Assembly: GCA_003988855.1 (NCBI GenBank)
Contig: QYAI01000091.1
Coordinates: forward strand, 67,343-131,342
Reading direction: 5' to 3'
DNA: 64,000 bases
Source of the DNA: Arachnopeziza araneosa
Taxonomy: Eukaryota; Ascomycota; Leotiomycetes; Helotiales; Arachnopezizaceae
Position 1 is the first letter of the stretch, and each line of letters opens with the position of its first letter. The notes under the pieces were generated by a model. It was not told the DNA's origin. It did no database searches and saw nothing but the letters and a program-made list of their open reading frames with translations. This document shows positions 43,832-55,822 of the stretch, one piece after another. Both the position numbers and the translations under genes were made by a program.

Positions 43832-46800
43832 CTATATACTAGCCGTACGTCCGTGAAAAATCGCGACCCTAAAATCAAGCAATTTCATATCATCTTTATC
43901 CGTGTATAGTTTATGGTTAGACGGGGGTTCTTTAGGCCGAAGGCTCTCAATTGATGCTTCAATCTCTTGGCGCCTCTCCGAAGCTCCCTTTTCTTCGCCC
44001 GCAGCCGAGAGTACTAGCGACAAGCGGAACTTGGTTCGTAGGATATCTTCCGCCCGCTATTGAGGAGTGATACAGCTGTTGGTAAGGTTATCCAAGAGGT
44101 GTTTTCTATTAGATGTTAGCTAGTATACCTGATACACTAGTAACCAGAAACAGGAGAAATGAACGACGTTACGAACTCGGCTGTCTTCGGATCTCCAACA
44201 TTTTGGTAACAAACCGCCAGGTTGTACTGGCTTGCTAGTGTGAGGTGATAGCTTGCTCTCTGGCGGATCATGCGCTTCTCGAAGACTTCCTTGTGCAAAG
44301 TGAGAGCTTCCTCGATGGAGCCGCAAGTAAACAGGTCTATCGCGATGAGGAATTTTGTCTGCAGAGCTAGTGGCGAGTCTGGCCCAACAGCTTTCGCCAC
44401 GAGCGTAATCGACCTGTTAGCTAACTGTTGAGCATCTTTCGATTTGTGGGCAACCGCAAGTGGCTATAATTGGAAGAAATAGATGTGGCCAAATCTCGCA
44501 GTCAGTGTCTTCTCGTTTCCAGCCAACTGGTAGTTCTTTAATGCTAGGTCGAAGAAAGGTCTCGCCTCTTCAACTCGATTCAGCTGTGCCAAACTGACGC
44601 CCATGTCATTATTAGTTCGTGCAAGGTTGACATAATCAAGTCGAGTAAGCTGTTCTGGAGGTATTCCAGCGACAATTTGTTCTCTGAGCTTGATCGTACG
44701 CTTGTTGATCTCGAGCGCTCTGCGCCGCCTATCGATTCCGAGGTATTGAACCAAGACATTCAAAGGACCGAGGATGTCTGCTAGTGTGGGACGAACTTCC
44801 TCAGGTTGCGCGTCTAGCAAACTTGTACAGATCGATTCTCCGGTTTCAAGGAGATCTAAGGCCTCGTTCTGGAGTGCATTGTTCACGCCGTAGTAGCTAA
44901 CGTCTGAAAGAAGCTTTCCAAATTCGAGCTTCTTGTCGATTGGAGGGTTAGACTGCATAAAGTTGGTGTGTATACTTAGAACTTGTGGCATATACGTGGC
45001 ACTTTGCTTGTATTGAGTGGTGTCTTTCCGCGTCAAAATGTTTGCGGCAGGAAAGGCTTGTCGAGCGATGGCGACGACTTCATCGAACACCTTCTGCCGC
45101 CTCGGGAGATTTGCATCAAGACGTTGTATGATGGTCCGTTGCAGGGCTCGATGAGTTTTCAGACAGTCTCCGGTTGATAAATGATAACGTTCTACGAGGT
45201 GGCGTTCGAGAAGAACCTCGACTGCAGCATCAAACCTACGAATCGATTAGCAGCGACCAGGAACTTTGATTCTGTGGTTTTACCTATCTCGACTTTAGTA
45301 CTGCCAGTGGTTTCTGGGAACCTCAGAACCCGACTTTACGAACATCTCTACAGGGACTTGATCTGGATCAAGAAAAGAAAAGAATTCCAGGAGCGCTTTG
45401 GCATCAGGAGATAGCCGATGGAATGCTAAGTCCCACACTGTATTCAGAGTGAAGCTATACGAGTTATTAGCGAGTACGTTTTCAGAGCTCTATATCTGAC
45501 TGGACTTGATCCGTTTGTCGAAGCTGCGGCATATTTGATCGAGCGGGCACTGTGATTTAGCGATGTAGCCTGCAAAATGAGCAATCGCCAGAGGTAGACT
45601 ACCCAAAGATACCGAGAGTTGTGTTGCTGGCTCCTGCTCTGACCTACCTTTCTTGAGATAACTCTGGATGAGAGAGCATCCTTCTTCTGGCGCAAATAGC
45701 TAGAGATAAATCTCGGATTTTGTGCCGTGTGCCATCAAGAGATTCTGTAAGGTTACGATAATAGCTCCTCGGACACTAGCAGGCCAGAACTTCTTTATAG
45801 AAAAAAAATCTTCGGCGTTGTCGAAGACTAGAAGCCACAGACTTTCTGCTCACATTCAGCTTCTATGGAAAATTCTTCGCCGCGGGTGCTTACTCGTAGT
45901 TTGGAACCATTGTAATCCCACTATAATCTTCTTCTCTAGATCCAGCCTTTTTACGTCCAGACCAAGCTTCTCGATAACTTCAAAGAAGAAGTCAAGAAGT
46001 CCAGAACGCGTTTGTGCTCGAAGCCAGAAGATATAAGAGTATGAGTGTTGATATCGGTAGGTGTATTCCAGTACCGTCTCTGTCTTGCCCATCCCTCTAA
46101 CTGCATGAACAACAGTTGAACACCGAGTCCTCAGAGAGAAATCTGTATCCAGACTAAGTGTGAGATCTGAGTGAATCTGAGCCAGGATCCCATCTCTTCC
46201 TACAAATCTCTCGTTTCGAGGTAGCGTAACATTAGTGCAAAAAGTCCTATGCGAGGAAGCATTACTTCCTGTCGACATCGTGCGAAGTTGTGAGAGAATC
46301 TTCTTATGTCTTTTAGACTGTTCTTGTACATCGGCTAATCTACTTTCTTTGTCGAACTCGCTGTTTGCAAAGTTGAAGCGTTTCCTTGTTCGCTGGAATT
46401 CATTGTCGAATGATGCCCATTTCCCCTGCATCAACACATCTGCGGACGAAGTTAGTACCCGATAACACTGATGTTGTACCTCGTATGACACGGCTAGCGA
46501 CTCACAACACGTATTAGTCTGTAGAACCTCGCTAGTCCGGAAACAAAAGTTAACAAACTTTTCGTACACATCTCTCAACGCTTGATGAAGCCGCGAAGTG
46601 TGGAATATTTCTGTGTACTGCTTGAACCGAGGCAAAGCTCTAGACAATTCGAACAGCATTTGGCTCGCGTTATCGAATAAATTAGAAAACCGCAAGACAG
46701 ACTAAAGATGTGGAAGGTAGTTAGAAGATAGTTCTTTTTATCGACTACAAGTTGCGACTTTACCTGGAATACCAAGGTTAAAGATTCCCAAACGAGAGCC

Positions 46801-47351
46801 GCGACAGCGTTCGCCTGCACCATGGTGTTGATAGCACTAACAAACGGCTCAATATCCGAAAATGTCTTTCTGATCCGCGGCATTTTCTGCGCCAGGCTAT
46901 TCTGATTATATGCTGTTGTCAAACTTTGCAAGAAAAGCTCGGGCGTGTCGCTGCTTCTAGTAATAGTAAGTCGGTTGTTCCTCGTTTTGCGTTGAAGCAC
47001 CGTCTGCTAGAGATCCTGCTAGTAGCTGGCGCCCTCACTCTCGTCGCTTGATAGGTCGCTTCAGACTTTTTCCAGAATCGTCTTATTCTTCTCAGCATTA
47101 TACACCACAGCCGACCTGGCAGATTTTCCAAAGCAGCAGCCTAACAAGAGAGCCATACTGGGGGCGTTTTGTCTGTTGGGCAAGGGCGGGGGAAGTGAAC
47201 AAGAGCTCCTCTGTCGAGGTAAGATGCAACGAGATCGAAGTCGAAGACTAGCTCCGACTCGACTGGCGAAGGTTCGGGGAGCTACCATCGATTCAATTAG
47301 AGCCTCACTTGAACTAGTATCAGAAATACTACGGTCGACTGTCCTGGCCAC
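43832..47351 (-). pseudogene. NLR-type STAND protein gene (NB-ARC + TPR), degraded
   Basis: Reading leftwards: a helical N-terminal domain of the fungal STAND type (FSDIEPFVSAINTMVQANAV, LSRALPRFKQYTEIFHTSRL), with a clean 62-bp intron at 46702-46763. An NB-ARC part follows: ERFVGRDGILAQIH, then the P-loop VVHAVRGMGKTETVLEYTYR, IFWLRAQT, and after a frameshift WLLVFDNAEDFFSIKKFWPA (Walker B region), LGSLPLAIAHFAGYIA. Then TPR-like repeats (EINKRTIKLREQIVAGIPPE, VNLARTNNDMGVSLAQLNRV, LTLASQYNLAVCYQNVGDPK). In-frame TAG codons sit in the N-terminal part (around 47030), after SEIYL, after KSSQI and after YFFQL, mostly where Trp or Gln fits. Such NLRs act as intracellular receptors that trigger incompatibility or defence in fungi. 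It is inactivated here. NLRs are a known Starship-associated family. Confidence 0.8.
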
Positions 47352-48195
47352 CTAAGCAGAAGCGTTTTTGTGTAGGCAAGACTAGAAAGCTAGACTTCAA
47401 CCCGCGCACCACACGAGCGCATACCGAGAATCAAGTACTGCGGAGAAGAATTCAGACCTAATGCTCGCCGAAAAATAACAGAGGTTAGCAAGTTGTCAAA
47501 AGTAGCGTGATAACATATGCACGCAGAACTCGAAAAGTAATTAGGCTAAGAAATAATTCCAGCGCACCTAACGCCATCTTACGCCGAGTATTGTTTAATT
47601 GTATTATTGCCGCTGCCTTACATTACATAGTAAATCCTTCTTGCTAGCTAAGGTAGACAAGGCCGCATCTAATTGTGTCGAACTACGTCTGGTGATGATC
47701 TCATCTGCAAGCCTTCCTTAGCCTATGCTTCCGTGTCGTTCCATGCTGGAATAACGTAGAGAAGCTTTTCTGGTATCTGGTCCGGCCACTTGCCAGCGAT
47801 TGTCTTCATTATCTCTTCGTAGAAAATACCATAGGCCTTAGGGGTAAAATAGAGCCCTACAACATTGAACATTAGCAAGTGTATAGAAAACGAGAACGAA
47901 GATACGTATGCTAAGGTCTGCGTACTATCGTGAATAAGAGCTCTGATAGCCTCGTTTTCGGGAAGGTCAATGGAGCCATATAGAAAATCACTAGCCTTCT
48001 AGTCTGCGGTCTGCATGAAAGCAGTCCAGAGGTCTAAACATCCAACGTCCAAGTCTTCTGCTACTTCGCGAGAAGCATCCGCGTATTGTTTAGTTACTTC
48101 GTTGCGTCGGTTTAACTCCTTGTAACCTTGGCTCTTGACTCGATGCTTTAAGCGACGCTTCTCAACCGGCGGCGAGGTCACCAATATCACGCGCG

Positions 48196-48397
48196 TGTAA
48201 CGGCACGAACACGGATGTGGCTAGTCAAGAGGCATATGGGAGTGCGTTGATAGTCTGAGTACATTCGGTTCATAGGCTAGCTACGAAGGAAAAGNNNNNT
48301 GAATGTGCCCCTTATTCTCCACACTTCGGAAATGAGATCCTGTCGCCCGTGCCGTCCACACATGACAATCGGTTCACGTGATATCCTGCTCATCACA
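48196..48397 (-). mobile_element. solo LTR with GCGCG target duplication, containing an assembly gap
   Basis: Starts tgtaacggcacg and ends catcaca on the plus strand (TG...CA ends), flanked by gcgcg on both sides (48191-48195 and 48398-48402). It interrupts the esterase pseudogene, which reads on across the insertion. The gap of five N lies inside it; comparison with the copy at 30000-30282 indicates that about 80-90 bases are missing there. Strand is given as inverted relative to the 30.0-kb copy. Confidence 0.9.
48295..48299. other. assembly gap (5 N)
   Basis: Five N bases. They fall inside an LTR that has at least one other copy in the window, a typical place for an assembly break, so the join between left and right parts should be confirmed. 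The esterase reading frame on both sides of the LTR supports the join. Confidence 0.99.
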
Positions 48398-49290
48398 GCG
48401 CGTTCCGTGAGCTTGAAGCGCAGGATAGTTTACTAGGCTGACTAGGTTCTTCTTGTATTGCTCAAGTAGCACATGCTGTTTATTTGGGCACGATGCAAAA
48501 CAAGCGTCATTCGATCCGAACAGGATGGCCTAGAATAGTCAGAATATGAGAAAGTCGTAATGACAAGAGCTATTTACTATGAATCGTACGCGAGTTTGAC
48601 TCGGATCTAGAAGGATATTCGAGAGGACTTTTAGTCCTTGCGTTGTATTAAAGCTACTGTTGAAAGGCTTAGGACCGCAGTGATTGTCGTAGGGTGCTTA
48701 AACAAGCGTACCTGAAACCACGATTGACAACATCTAATCTGCGAATATATGCTATACCGCAAAGGTCAGAAATACTGTTTAAACTAGTGCTACAGAGCGT
48801 TAGGAGAACTAGTAGCCGACAGGAGATATTCACCTTCTTGGAGCGCTAGAGCCAAAGCAAAGCCCCGCTGCTAGCTGCTGGATTGTTCGAATATCGAGGC
48901 TCCAAACAGGAGGAACTAATCGTAGACTACGGGCTTCAAAGCAGACGAGACTTTCGAGCTAGAATGCAAAGCTCTTGTGCTAGCTATCGCGTTCTTGGAG
49001 CTGTCGAAGATTCTGCGTTTTTCCCAGATGGAAGCAGCACTCGATGTCACGAAAAGGCGAGATGCGGCTGGTCTGGAGCGACAGTGCGAAGTAGTCCTGG
49101 CAAGGCAGGCAAATCGAGTTCGAGAGAGCATCTTGAACGATACTGTGTAGCTAAGGCGTTCAGGGCCGGTCTGAACTCTGATAGTAGTCAAAAAAGTTTC
49201 CAGCTGATAAGAGGTCAACTCGCGGAATGCATAGCATTGTACGGTCGTCAAATCAACTAAGATTGCTAATTATTATGTAACTGGGCGTTA

Positions 49291-49467
49291 CAGTAGTGGT
49301 AGTAGGGTGCAATAAGTTTGCATCCATGTCTGAACGCTAAACCTAATTAGTAAAATTTCAATGCGTACTCTGAGTCACATCCTTCTGAAACTACGTAATT
49401 ATCATCACGCTAGGCTTGAACAAGTCTAGCGCGATAAACATGGGTGCAAACTTATTGCACCCTACTG
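49291..49467. mobile_element. MITE with terminal inverted repeats, Tc1/mariner-like
   Basis: Left end agtagggtgcaataagtttg catccatgt; right end is its reverse complement (acatgggtgcaaacttattg caccctact), about 30 bp with one mismatch. The outer sequence gttacagtag ... ctactgtcagttac is also partly symmetrical; the left end has a 9-bp insertion (agtagtggt). The internal 110 bases are non-coding. Short size, TIRs of this GGGTGCAAxxxTTTGCACCC kind and possible TA flanks fit a non-autonomous Tc1/mariner element. Confidence 0.8.
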
Positions 49468-49956
49468 TCAGTTACAGAGTAGAAGTCGAAATGAGGCTTA
49501 CGGGCGTATGCACTCTTTCAGAAAGTAGCCTGAGAATGAATACCCGAGCCGGGTTCTGTTTGGTAGCAGGGTCAGCCCAGTATCCGCATGTTGCAAAGCC
49601 TCAATTCGAGGTCATTTACTTAATTAAATGCTAATTAGCAATCTCAGTTAACTCGACGACCGTACTAGTCCGCGAGACTGGCCGTTCGTACCCAAAGCTA
49701 AGCCTTGCTTTTTGCGGGTGCGAGAAGAGCCTTATGCAGGATTGAAGATAAGTTTGAGGAAGTTTATCATTTGTGATCGGATTGACATTTTGGTGTGACG
49801 CTTACACGGGATTTTTGTAATACTCGTTGCCAAACTTGACTTCTCGTTCAATCGGATTTCCGGAGTATTAGCCAAATGCTTTCCCTAAAAAATGCCAAGC
49901 ATCGGTTACTACCGGCCTTACAAATCAGCTAATACGGGCCGAAACAGGCCCTTCCA
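49468..49956. other. intergenic region
   Basis: Short region between the MITE and the SHMT pseudogene. No coding frame, repeat or RNA gene is recognised. Confidence 0.45.
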
Positions 49957-51523
49957 ATGAGAAGGGCTCCCACACCACCGTTAGTGCCAAGTCTAACTCG
50001 TTTTCAACCTTCAATCGAAAAGTATTGTTTGAATTCCGCTGCACCTTGTGCTGTAACTAATTCTCTGGTTAGGTGTCTCATCTATCTATTGCGGCTCGAG
50101 GACAAGAAGGTTTTTAATTTAATCGAAAAGGTATGCAGTGATACTTTATTTACTTGCTGGTTATTGTTGTTCCCATCTAGGGTGCTACTAACATCTGGCG
50201 TCCAGGAAAAAGAGAGTCAAAAACGGTTACTCAATCTTGCCCCCTCGGCCAACTACTGTAGCAAAAGCGTACTGGACGCCTTAGGAAGCGCGGCCTAGAG
50301 TGAGTGATATTTATCCGCATGTGAGATTTTATGTAACCGAGGCATTTCCGATAGACCCCAATTCCGAAGGCTATCTCGGGAGGAGATATTTTCTAGGGAC
50401 GTAATACTTGGACGAAATTGAGCGCCTTTGCCAGCAGCGCGCACTCTTCGCATTTGATCTCGACGACGAAGTTTGGGGAGTTAATGTTCAAAGTATGTTG
50501 CTCTATAAAACATCGGCTAATGGGAGGAAACACTAACCGAGGCCTCTAGCTTATAGCCGCGAGTTAGCATGTCTTCAAGCTTGCTCAGCGATCCTTCGTC
50601 CAGGCGAACGTTTACTGATTCTGAGCTCGTTGCCTGGTAGTATGATCAACAAATACTTTAGTGCAGTGAACTACCGGCAAGCAGACTCGTTTTCCGAGAT
50701 TAATTGTAGAGCCGTGGAAGAAATGATTGCTACATATGCTCCACGTATGATCTTCGTTACCGCACAGTTCAGGTCTACCGACTACGAAGCTCTAGGTAGA
50801 GCGTGCCGAGTATCTAACGTATATCTTGCGGCAGACATCACAGCAGACTCTGGAATGATTAGTGCTAGAATTACAGAGTCGCCATTCGAACACGCAGACA
50901 TTATTGTGAGCGGAACTCAAGGGAGTTTGCGAGGCCTATCCGGAGCCTTGATTTTCCATCGCCTGAACACCGAGGTCCTTTTATTATTTTCGAAGGGCAG
51001 CGGAGAGACCCGCAGTCTTGCAAGTGCGATCGACGTATCAGTGTTTCCTGGACATCAGGGCGGGCCACATAACTACGCTATCATGGCTGTGGCTGTAGCA
51101 ATGGGACAGATCATCACACTAGCATTCAAAACATATCAGACTCTTGTGCTTGCAAACGCAGCAGCATTGAAGAATAAACTTATGCTTTTCGGATATTGCC
51201 TACGAAGAAGCGACCTCTCTAGCTAGCACGTCGCGGTGGAGGTCGAGCCGAGTACTGCCAGAGTGTTAACACATGTCTTACAGGCTATTTCGATTGCACA
51301 CAACATTGACTCGTCTGAAGAAGAACTTCAAATCGGAACACAGGCCATGACTAGTCGCGGCCTTCTCCCAGACGACTTCCGCGAGGTCGCTGAATTTCTG
51401 CACCAAGCTGTAAGCATCGCTGAAGCCGTTTCCAAGTTTAAAGCCACTGGGCTTGAAGTTGGTCCACCTTCCCGAGAGAAGCTTTCGACCCTACTGTCTG
51501 ATATCAGGAATAGTCGTGGCTAG
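49957..51523 (+). pseudogene. serine hydroxymethyltransferase-like gene, degraded
   Basis: Pieces of SHMT are readable in order: EDKKVFNLIEK (N-terminal), intron, ESQKRLLNLAPSANYCSKSV then LDALGSAA (family IASENFTSxAVLxALGS), DPNSEGYLGRRYFLGT*YLDE (family SEGYPGxRYYGGNEYID), LFAFDLDDEVWGVNVQ, SVFPGHQGGPHNYAIMAVAV and TQAMTSRGLLPDDFREVAEF. The PLP-lysine motif (family TTHKTLRGPRGG) reads SGTQGSLRGLSGA, so the Schiff-base Lys is gone. Stops after LGSAA, GT and DLSS, and frame jumps in the first third, complete the inactivation. The family enzyme interconverts serine and glycine with tetrahydrofolate. The C-terminal half (50630-51226) is open for 198 codons, so parts decayed late. It is unlikely to be the only SHMT of the genome. 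Confidence 0.85.
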
Positions 51524-53818
51524 ACTGCGAATGAAGCTAGTATTCTTGAGCTGAAACAAGAGGTGGAGGTATAGACCAGCCAGTTTATGTTGCCCTGACG
51601 AGACACGTCACGATTGCACAGACGTGTATAACTAGAGGCCTTTGATTTCTTACTAGAAAAAGGTGCTGCCTAGACAGCTGTCGCTAATAATTCACTATAT
51701 TCGAACGTTTTCGAAAACCGCCCGGTAACCAGGCCAAGAATTAGGGGCCAATACTGTTCGAATCTGATGCCCTGCATATCTTTAGTCACACCCAGCCCTA
51801 TAGGGCGTAGCTTGCGGCTAACCAACCCCCGCACTCTGGAATACCGTGTCACAGAAGACGAGTAGACGCATATCCGCAGTGAAATCCTTACATCCATTCT
51901 CAAATAGTGAGTCATTTACTCGGCGTGAATCAGAGAGTTCTGCAGCATGCACCTTAGGTAACATATCTGGCATTCAGCCCCACTTGAAGCACAGTTACAC
52001 AGACTTCATTGGCAGTTGTTCCTCTCTGGTTGTTAACTTTAGCAGGGCGCATTTGAAACTAGTGGGGTCAGCTCCAATCGTTCTAACCGCCACGGCTTCC
52101 AAGCGCTATTCGATCTAGTGCACATTCAGCCGAGAGCGGCATACATATCTTTCACCAGAAAGATTGCCACAGCTGTAGTCCTGAGAGGAATCCCAAAAGT
52201 CCCTCTAGTGAGGACGAATGTCTCAGGAAACTACTATGACTCGATTTTGGTAGGGTCGAAGACTACAGCAGTAGCGGAACCGCTTTCAATCTGTTACAAA
52301 TCTCTCAGCTCGGCGATACAGTTTATATTTTTGAACCAACCTTGTCCTGATATTCTGTCTTGAATTCTACCTGTACATCTTCGCAGCTGTTTGTAAGTTG
52401 GAGTTTAGTAACAGGCTTTACTTTGGCGAAGATCGTTAGGTCGCGAGCATCGTCCGCGGCCTTCTCAACCAGGTAGAGGAAATAACTTGTTAGGGATGAA
52501 ATTACAAGAGACGGCCCTTCGCTGGTTAGCATCTCTGAAATACATATTCTTTTCAAGGAATCAAACGTCAGGATAGCAGAATTCGAATGCTTGATCAAAG
52601 ATTAGCGATATGATTTTTTGGCGTAGCAAGCGCGCTTTTCCTTTCGCGAGTATATGATCACGTGACTGATAAAGCGGATAGTGCAAAATGTGATTCTGGT
52701 GCTCTGCATGCGCGACCTATAGCTATATTCTTCATCGTGTTTTCTATCATCTCCTAACAGAGCCTTTACAATACAGCGCCCTTGCCCCGCCTCCCCAAAA
52801 AAGGCGAATACTATAAGCGAGCAAAAGAAGAAGCTAAGAGGAGTTATTCTCACGCCTAGTTCTTTAATATCCCGACCTTCAAACTTTAGTGCTTGCAGCT
52901 ATTATCTCAAGAACTCGAAGCTTCCTGGCGTATATACAAAGGCCTTGCCTCGCCTACCCGATCTCCAACGATCTTCCTTTGTAATTTCTTGACTTCGCGC
53001 GCTTAAAGCAAGCAATACATACTATTGACTGGTTGTTCCTATTCAATAGTCATGACCACATTCGCCTGTAATCTCAATATTCGCCGCTTGACCTAGGATT
53101 TGGCGTATAGCCACATCTTCGTCTTTCAAGCTCTGGAAAATTAGGCTTAGTGCCGTAGCGCAGCGAACTAGAGTACCTAAGGCAATCATTGCTTGTATGA
53201 CATCCTAGTACATTAGCTTAAGATAAAAAGAAGAGTAAATGAACTTACTTAGCTTTTCTGATTCTTGGCCTGATACTCAACGCCTTTCATCGAGGGTACT
53301 TGATACCATGTAACCGTATCTATTTTAGATTTTCTACTAAGAGTTAGTATTAACAATATAAAGTAGTGAAGAGTGAATTACCTTTTCGTGTTTGTTTCTT
53401 GCGTCGGAAATGACTAGATTAAGCTACAGAGCATAAATGTCAGAAAAGCAAATGGAATCGAGAGTCATACTATACTGGCAACAATGTTATAAGCTGAATG
53501 AGTTAAAGTTGCGATGCGAGGTTAAAGAAAGGTTAGGGTAGTCGGGAGGAAGTAGTCGAGGTCGAGAAGTAAGGACGAACGAGTTTAAGAGGCAAGTGCA
53601 AAAGAAATTTACTCCGAGAAGAAGCCAAAGAGCGCGTAGCTTGAATATTAATTTTGAGGCTAAAATATGAGCAAAGCTACATCAAAATACAATATCTCTT
53701 ACCCTTCAAACTAAGCTTTGACTCGACTAACCCCAAGCCCCGCTTCTCGACCACAACTGCCTAGTACTGGGACTGGCCAAGAGAGAGTCAAAATCTTAAT
53801 TTTTGGTCCAGCAGATAC
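51524..53818. other. degraded region without recognisable gene
   Basis: 2.3 kb. Several short frames (51670-51915 minus, 51846-52118 plus, 52323-52598 minus) look like scraps of decayed protein genes. LEAFDFLLEKGAA near 51630 could be an ankyrin scrap, but I cannot name any. The part from 52860 is AT-rich and non-coding. Confidence 0.4.
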
Positions 53819-55822
53819 TCGTCGCTCGGTTCATCCTGACAGATATCAACGGACAAGTGTGTACTAAGGGCCGCCTGTCTACTCGCGCGAGGAAGCCTAC
53901 TCGCCTCTGGCCTGTACGATGTTCAAACGTGTGCGTACTGCAGGCTGACTCCTGCCTGGGAACTAGCGAAAGATCTACTTCTACGACTTGCTCTTCTTCT
54001 TGTACGCCAGCAAGCGCTGCTCGTCTACAGGATCCTATAGGATATTTATCCTTACGCTAGAACTCTGCTTTTTTTTACTCGAACACGCGTCATCGTCGCT
54101 GCTGAGATCAAGATCGCTGTCGCTCAAACTACTCTCGTTATCGCTACTTGACGGTTCACTTTCTTTCGATAGCAGATCTCTAGCGCCGACGGCTTTGCTA
54201 TGCTGAAGTGTAGATAAAGGCGTGTTGTCGAAGACACAAATTGCCTTTATAGTAGGCGACAAAATCGTGCTACTAGAAAGCGAAGATAAGGTATGCCGGC
54301 TAAAGCTAGTCAATAGAAACGAATGTTGCTCTATCGACTTGATAGTGAAGTCATTAATTCTTCTTACATAGCTAACGCTCTTAATAAGTTAGGCAAGCTA
54401 GCTAAAAGAGATTTCTTACTCGTCGCGACTATCTCGGACTACGGCTGTAAAAGAGCAGCAGCGTGTAGAGTGTAGGCGAAATGTAACTTTAGTTAGCGTT
54501 AGTAGAATATTACTAGTTGATCGGCTAAGGTTGTTACAGTTAGATAGTATCTTCTATCTATAGTTTGTAGCGTCAAAGGTGCTAGTAAAGGAAATCGACC
54601 TCTGGTACTAGACACTGCGGTAACTCTTGAACTATAATCAAGAGAGAAGTATGATTTCGGAGAGTGCTAACAAAGCTTAGCGTGTAGTCTACATTAGAAG
54701 TTAGATTTCTGCTCAAGATAGCGCTTGCGCTTCTTGTATATTAAGTTGTTAGATAAGAATAATCGTTTTCGCTTAGCAGGACGTAGTTCTTTATCTACAT
54801 TAATCGACACGGTATTGCTGTTAAGCTCGTCGTTACTGCAATTACTGCTATAGCTCTCTAACTTATCCTGACTCGGCTCTGGAAATAGATCGTAGGTAGC
54901 TAGCCTTAAGCTTTTATCCTTGCTAGATAAGTAGGTATCGCCAAAATTTTCGGACGTCAGCGTCGCTGTCACATCTTCTTTCACCTCTTGCTGCAGCTGT
55001 CTGCCGTCCTCGTTATTGTTGTCATTGCCGTAGCTTCGATTATCCTGCTCCTCTTCCTCCGGTCGCTGCCTCTTCTCCTCATCAAAGATATCGGAATTCA
55101 GTGCAAGGCGAACTAGCTCATGCTCGTCTACTGCGCTTCGAACCGTAGGAAGATAGTCGGAAAAGTGATTACGACAACGAGCAGGAAGGTACATCGTAGC
55201 CTCAGACTTAGCACAGACCGTACAGTAGCCTGCTGCACTAATGTGATCGTGCAATAGCTCGCTCGAGGCACTAGAAGTAGAGAGAGTATAATAGCGCATA
55301 GAATCGAACGTCGAAGGTTTTGGTTCAGAGTGCCGCAAGCGCTCTGCCGTCTCGAGTAAGTCATCGATATCGTGTCATGTGTCGGAACTAGGAAAGGCCG
55401 GAGTTGTTAAGTCGATAGCAGTCACTAGGCTATTGAGAAGACTCTTATCTGCCGCTGCACTTTTAGCACGAAAACTACTGTCGTCGACTTCAGCTTCAGA
55501 AGCACTGGAGTCGTCATCGCCCAGCAGCACAATTAGATCTTCTGTGCTATATTAGAAACCTATTCGCCTGTTTCCACGATAAAGAATAGAGAGCGTGCTT
55601 ACTTGGACTACCGCTTAAGTTACTGCTTGGCGCTAACTCGTTATCATCAAGAGAGCCGCCTTTCTTATTTGCAGTTCTATCCCTAACTTCGAAAGTCGCG
55701 TTATTCAAAAGCTAGTCCTTCGCTGCAAAGCTCTTCTTCTGTATCGTGGTATATAGCAGTTGTTCGATAGAGAAAAGGTCGAAGTCGTCGTCGTTTTCGT
55801 TGTCGTTAGTGACCATACTGTT
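53819..55822 (-). pseudogene. Myb/SANT-type gene, copy 2, RIP-like damage
   Basis: Direct-repeat copy of 36478-38453, same orientation. It carries the same acidic region with a 214-codon open piece (55338-54694, MRHSEPKPSTFDSMRYYTLS) and the same SANT-like helices with TAG at 53981-53983, 53975-53977 and 53963-53965, shared with copy 1. At the codon before HDIDDLLETAERLRHSE it has TGA (55375-55377) where copy 1 has TAG, so the ancestral codon was almost certainly TGG. Copy 2 is more A/T-rich; most differences are C/T or G/A. Homology ends abruptly at about 55822, at the exon 2 boundary of copy 1. It lies directly downstream of the recombinase pseudogene on the same strand, the arrangement expected in a Starship-type element. 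Confidence 0.72.

Larger units (their letters stand above)
47723..49131 (-). pseudogene. IAH1-like SGNH esterase gene, split by a solo LTR
   Basis: An isoamyl-acetate-hydrolysing-esterase-type GDSL/SGNH protein is readable over five or six exons: a presequence-like start (MLSRTRFACLARTTSHCRSR), FLLFGASIFEQSSS (block I, usually FGDSIT; here the catalytic Ser context is kept but Asp is Ala), AYIRRLDVVNRGFS, TQGLKVLSNILLDPSQTRVR, AILFGSNDACFASCPNKQHV (block III with G-x-N-D), YKKNLVSLVNYPALQAHGTR, then the LTR, then VILVTSPPVEKRRLKH, VGCLDLWTAFMQTAD and the last exon GLYFTPKAYGIFYEEIMKTI. The LTR sits exactly between THR-type GTR and VIL with a 5-bp duplication. Independent TAG codons occur after VVYD, SSS, F (before AILFG) and QTAD, all at Gln or Trp positions. 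Removing the LTR would still leave these stops. Function of the family: hydrolysis of small acetate esters. Confidence 0.85.

Noticed and set aside
30000..48397. The inverted pair of about 280-bp repeats as terminal inverted repeats of one 18-kb DNA transposon
   Set aside because: The right copy has its own perfect 5-bp duplication and splits a gene that continues on both sides, so it is a solo LTR insertion rather than an element end.
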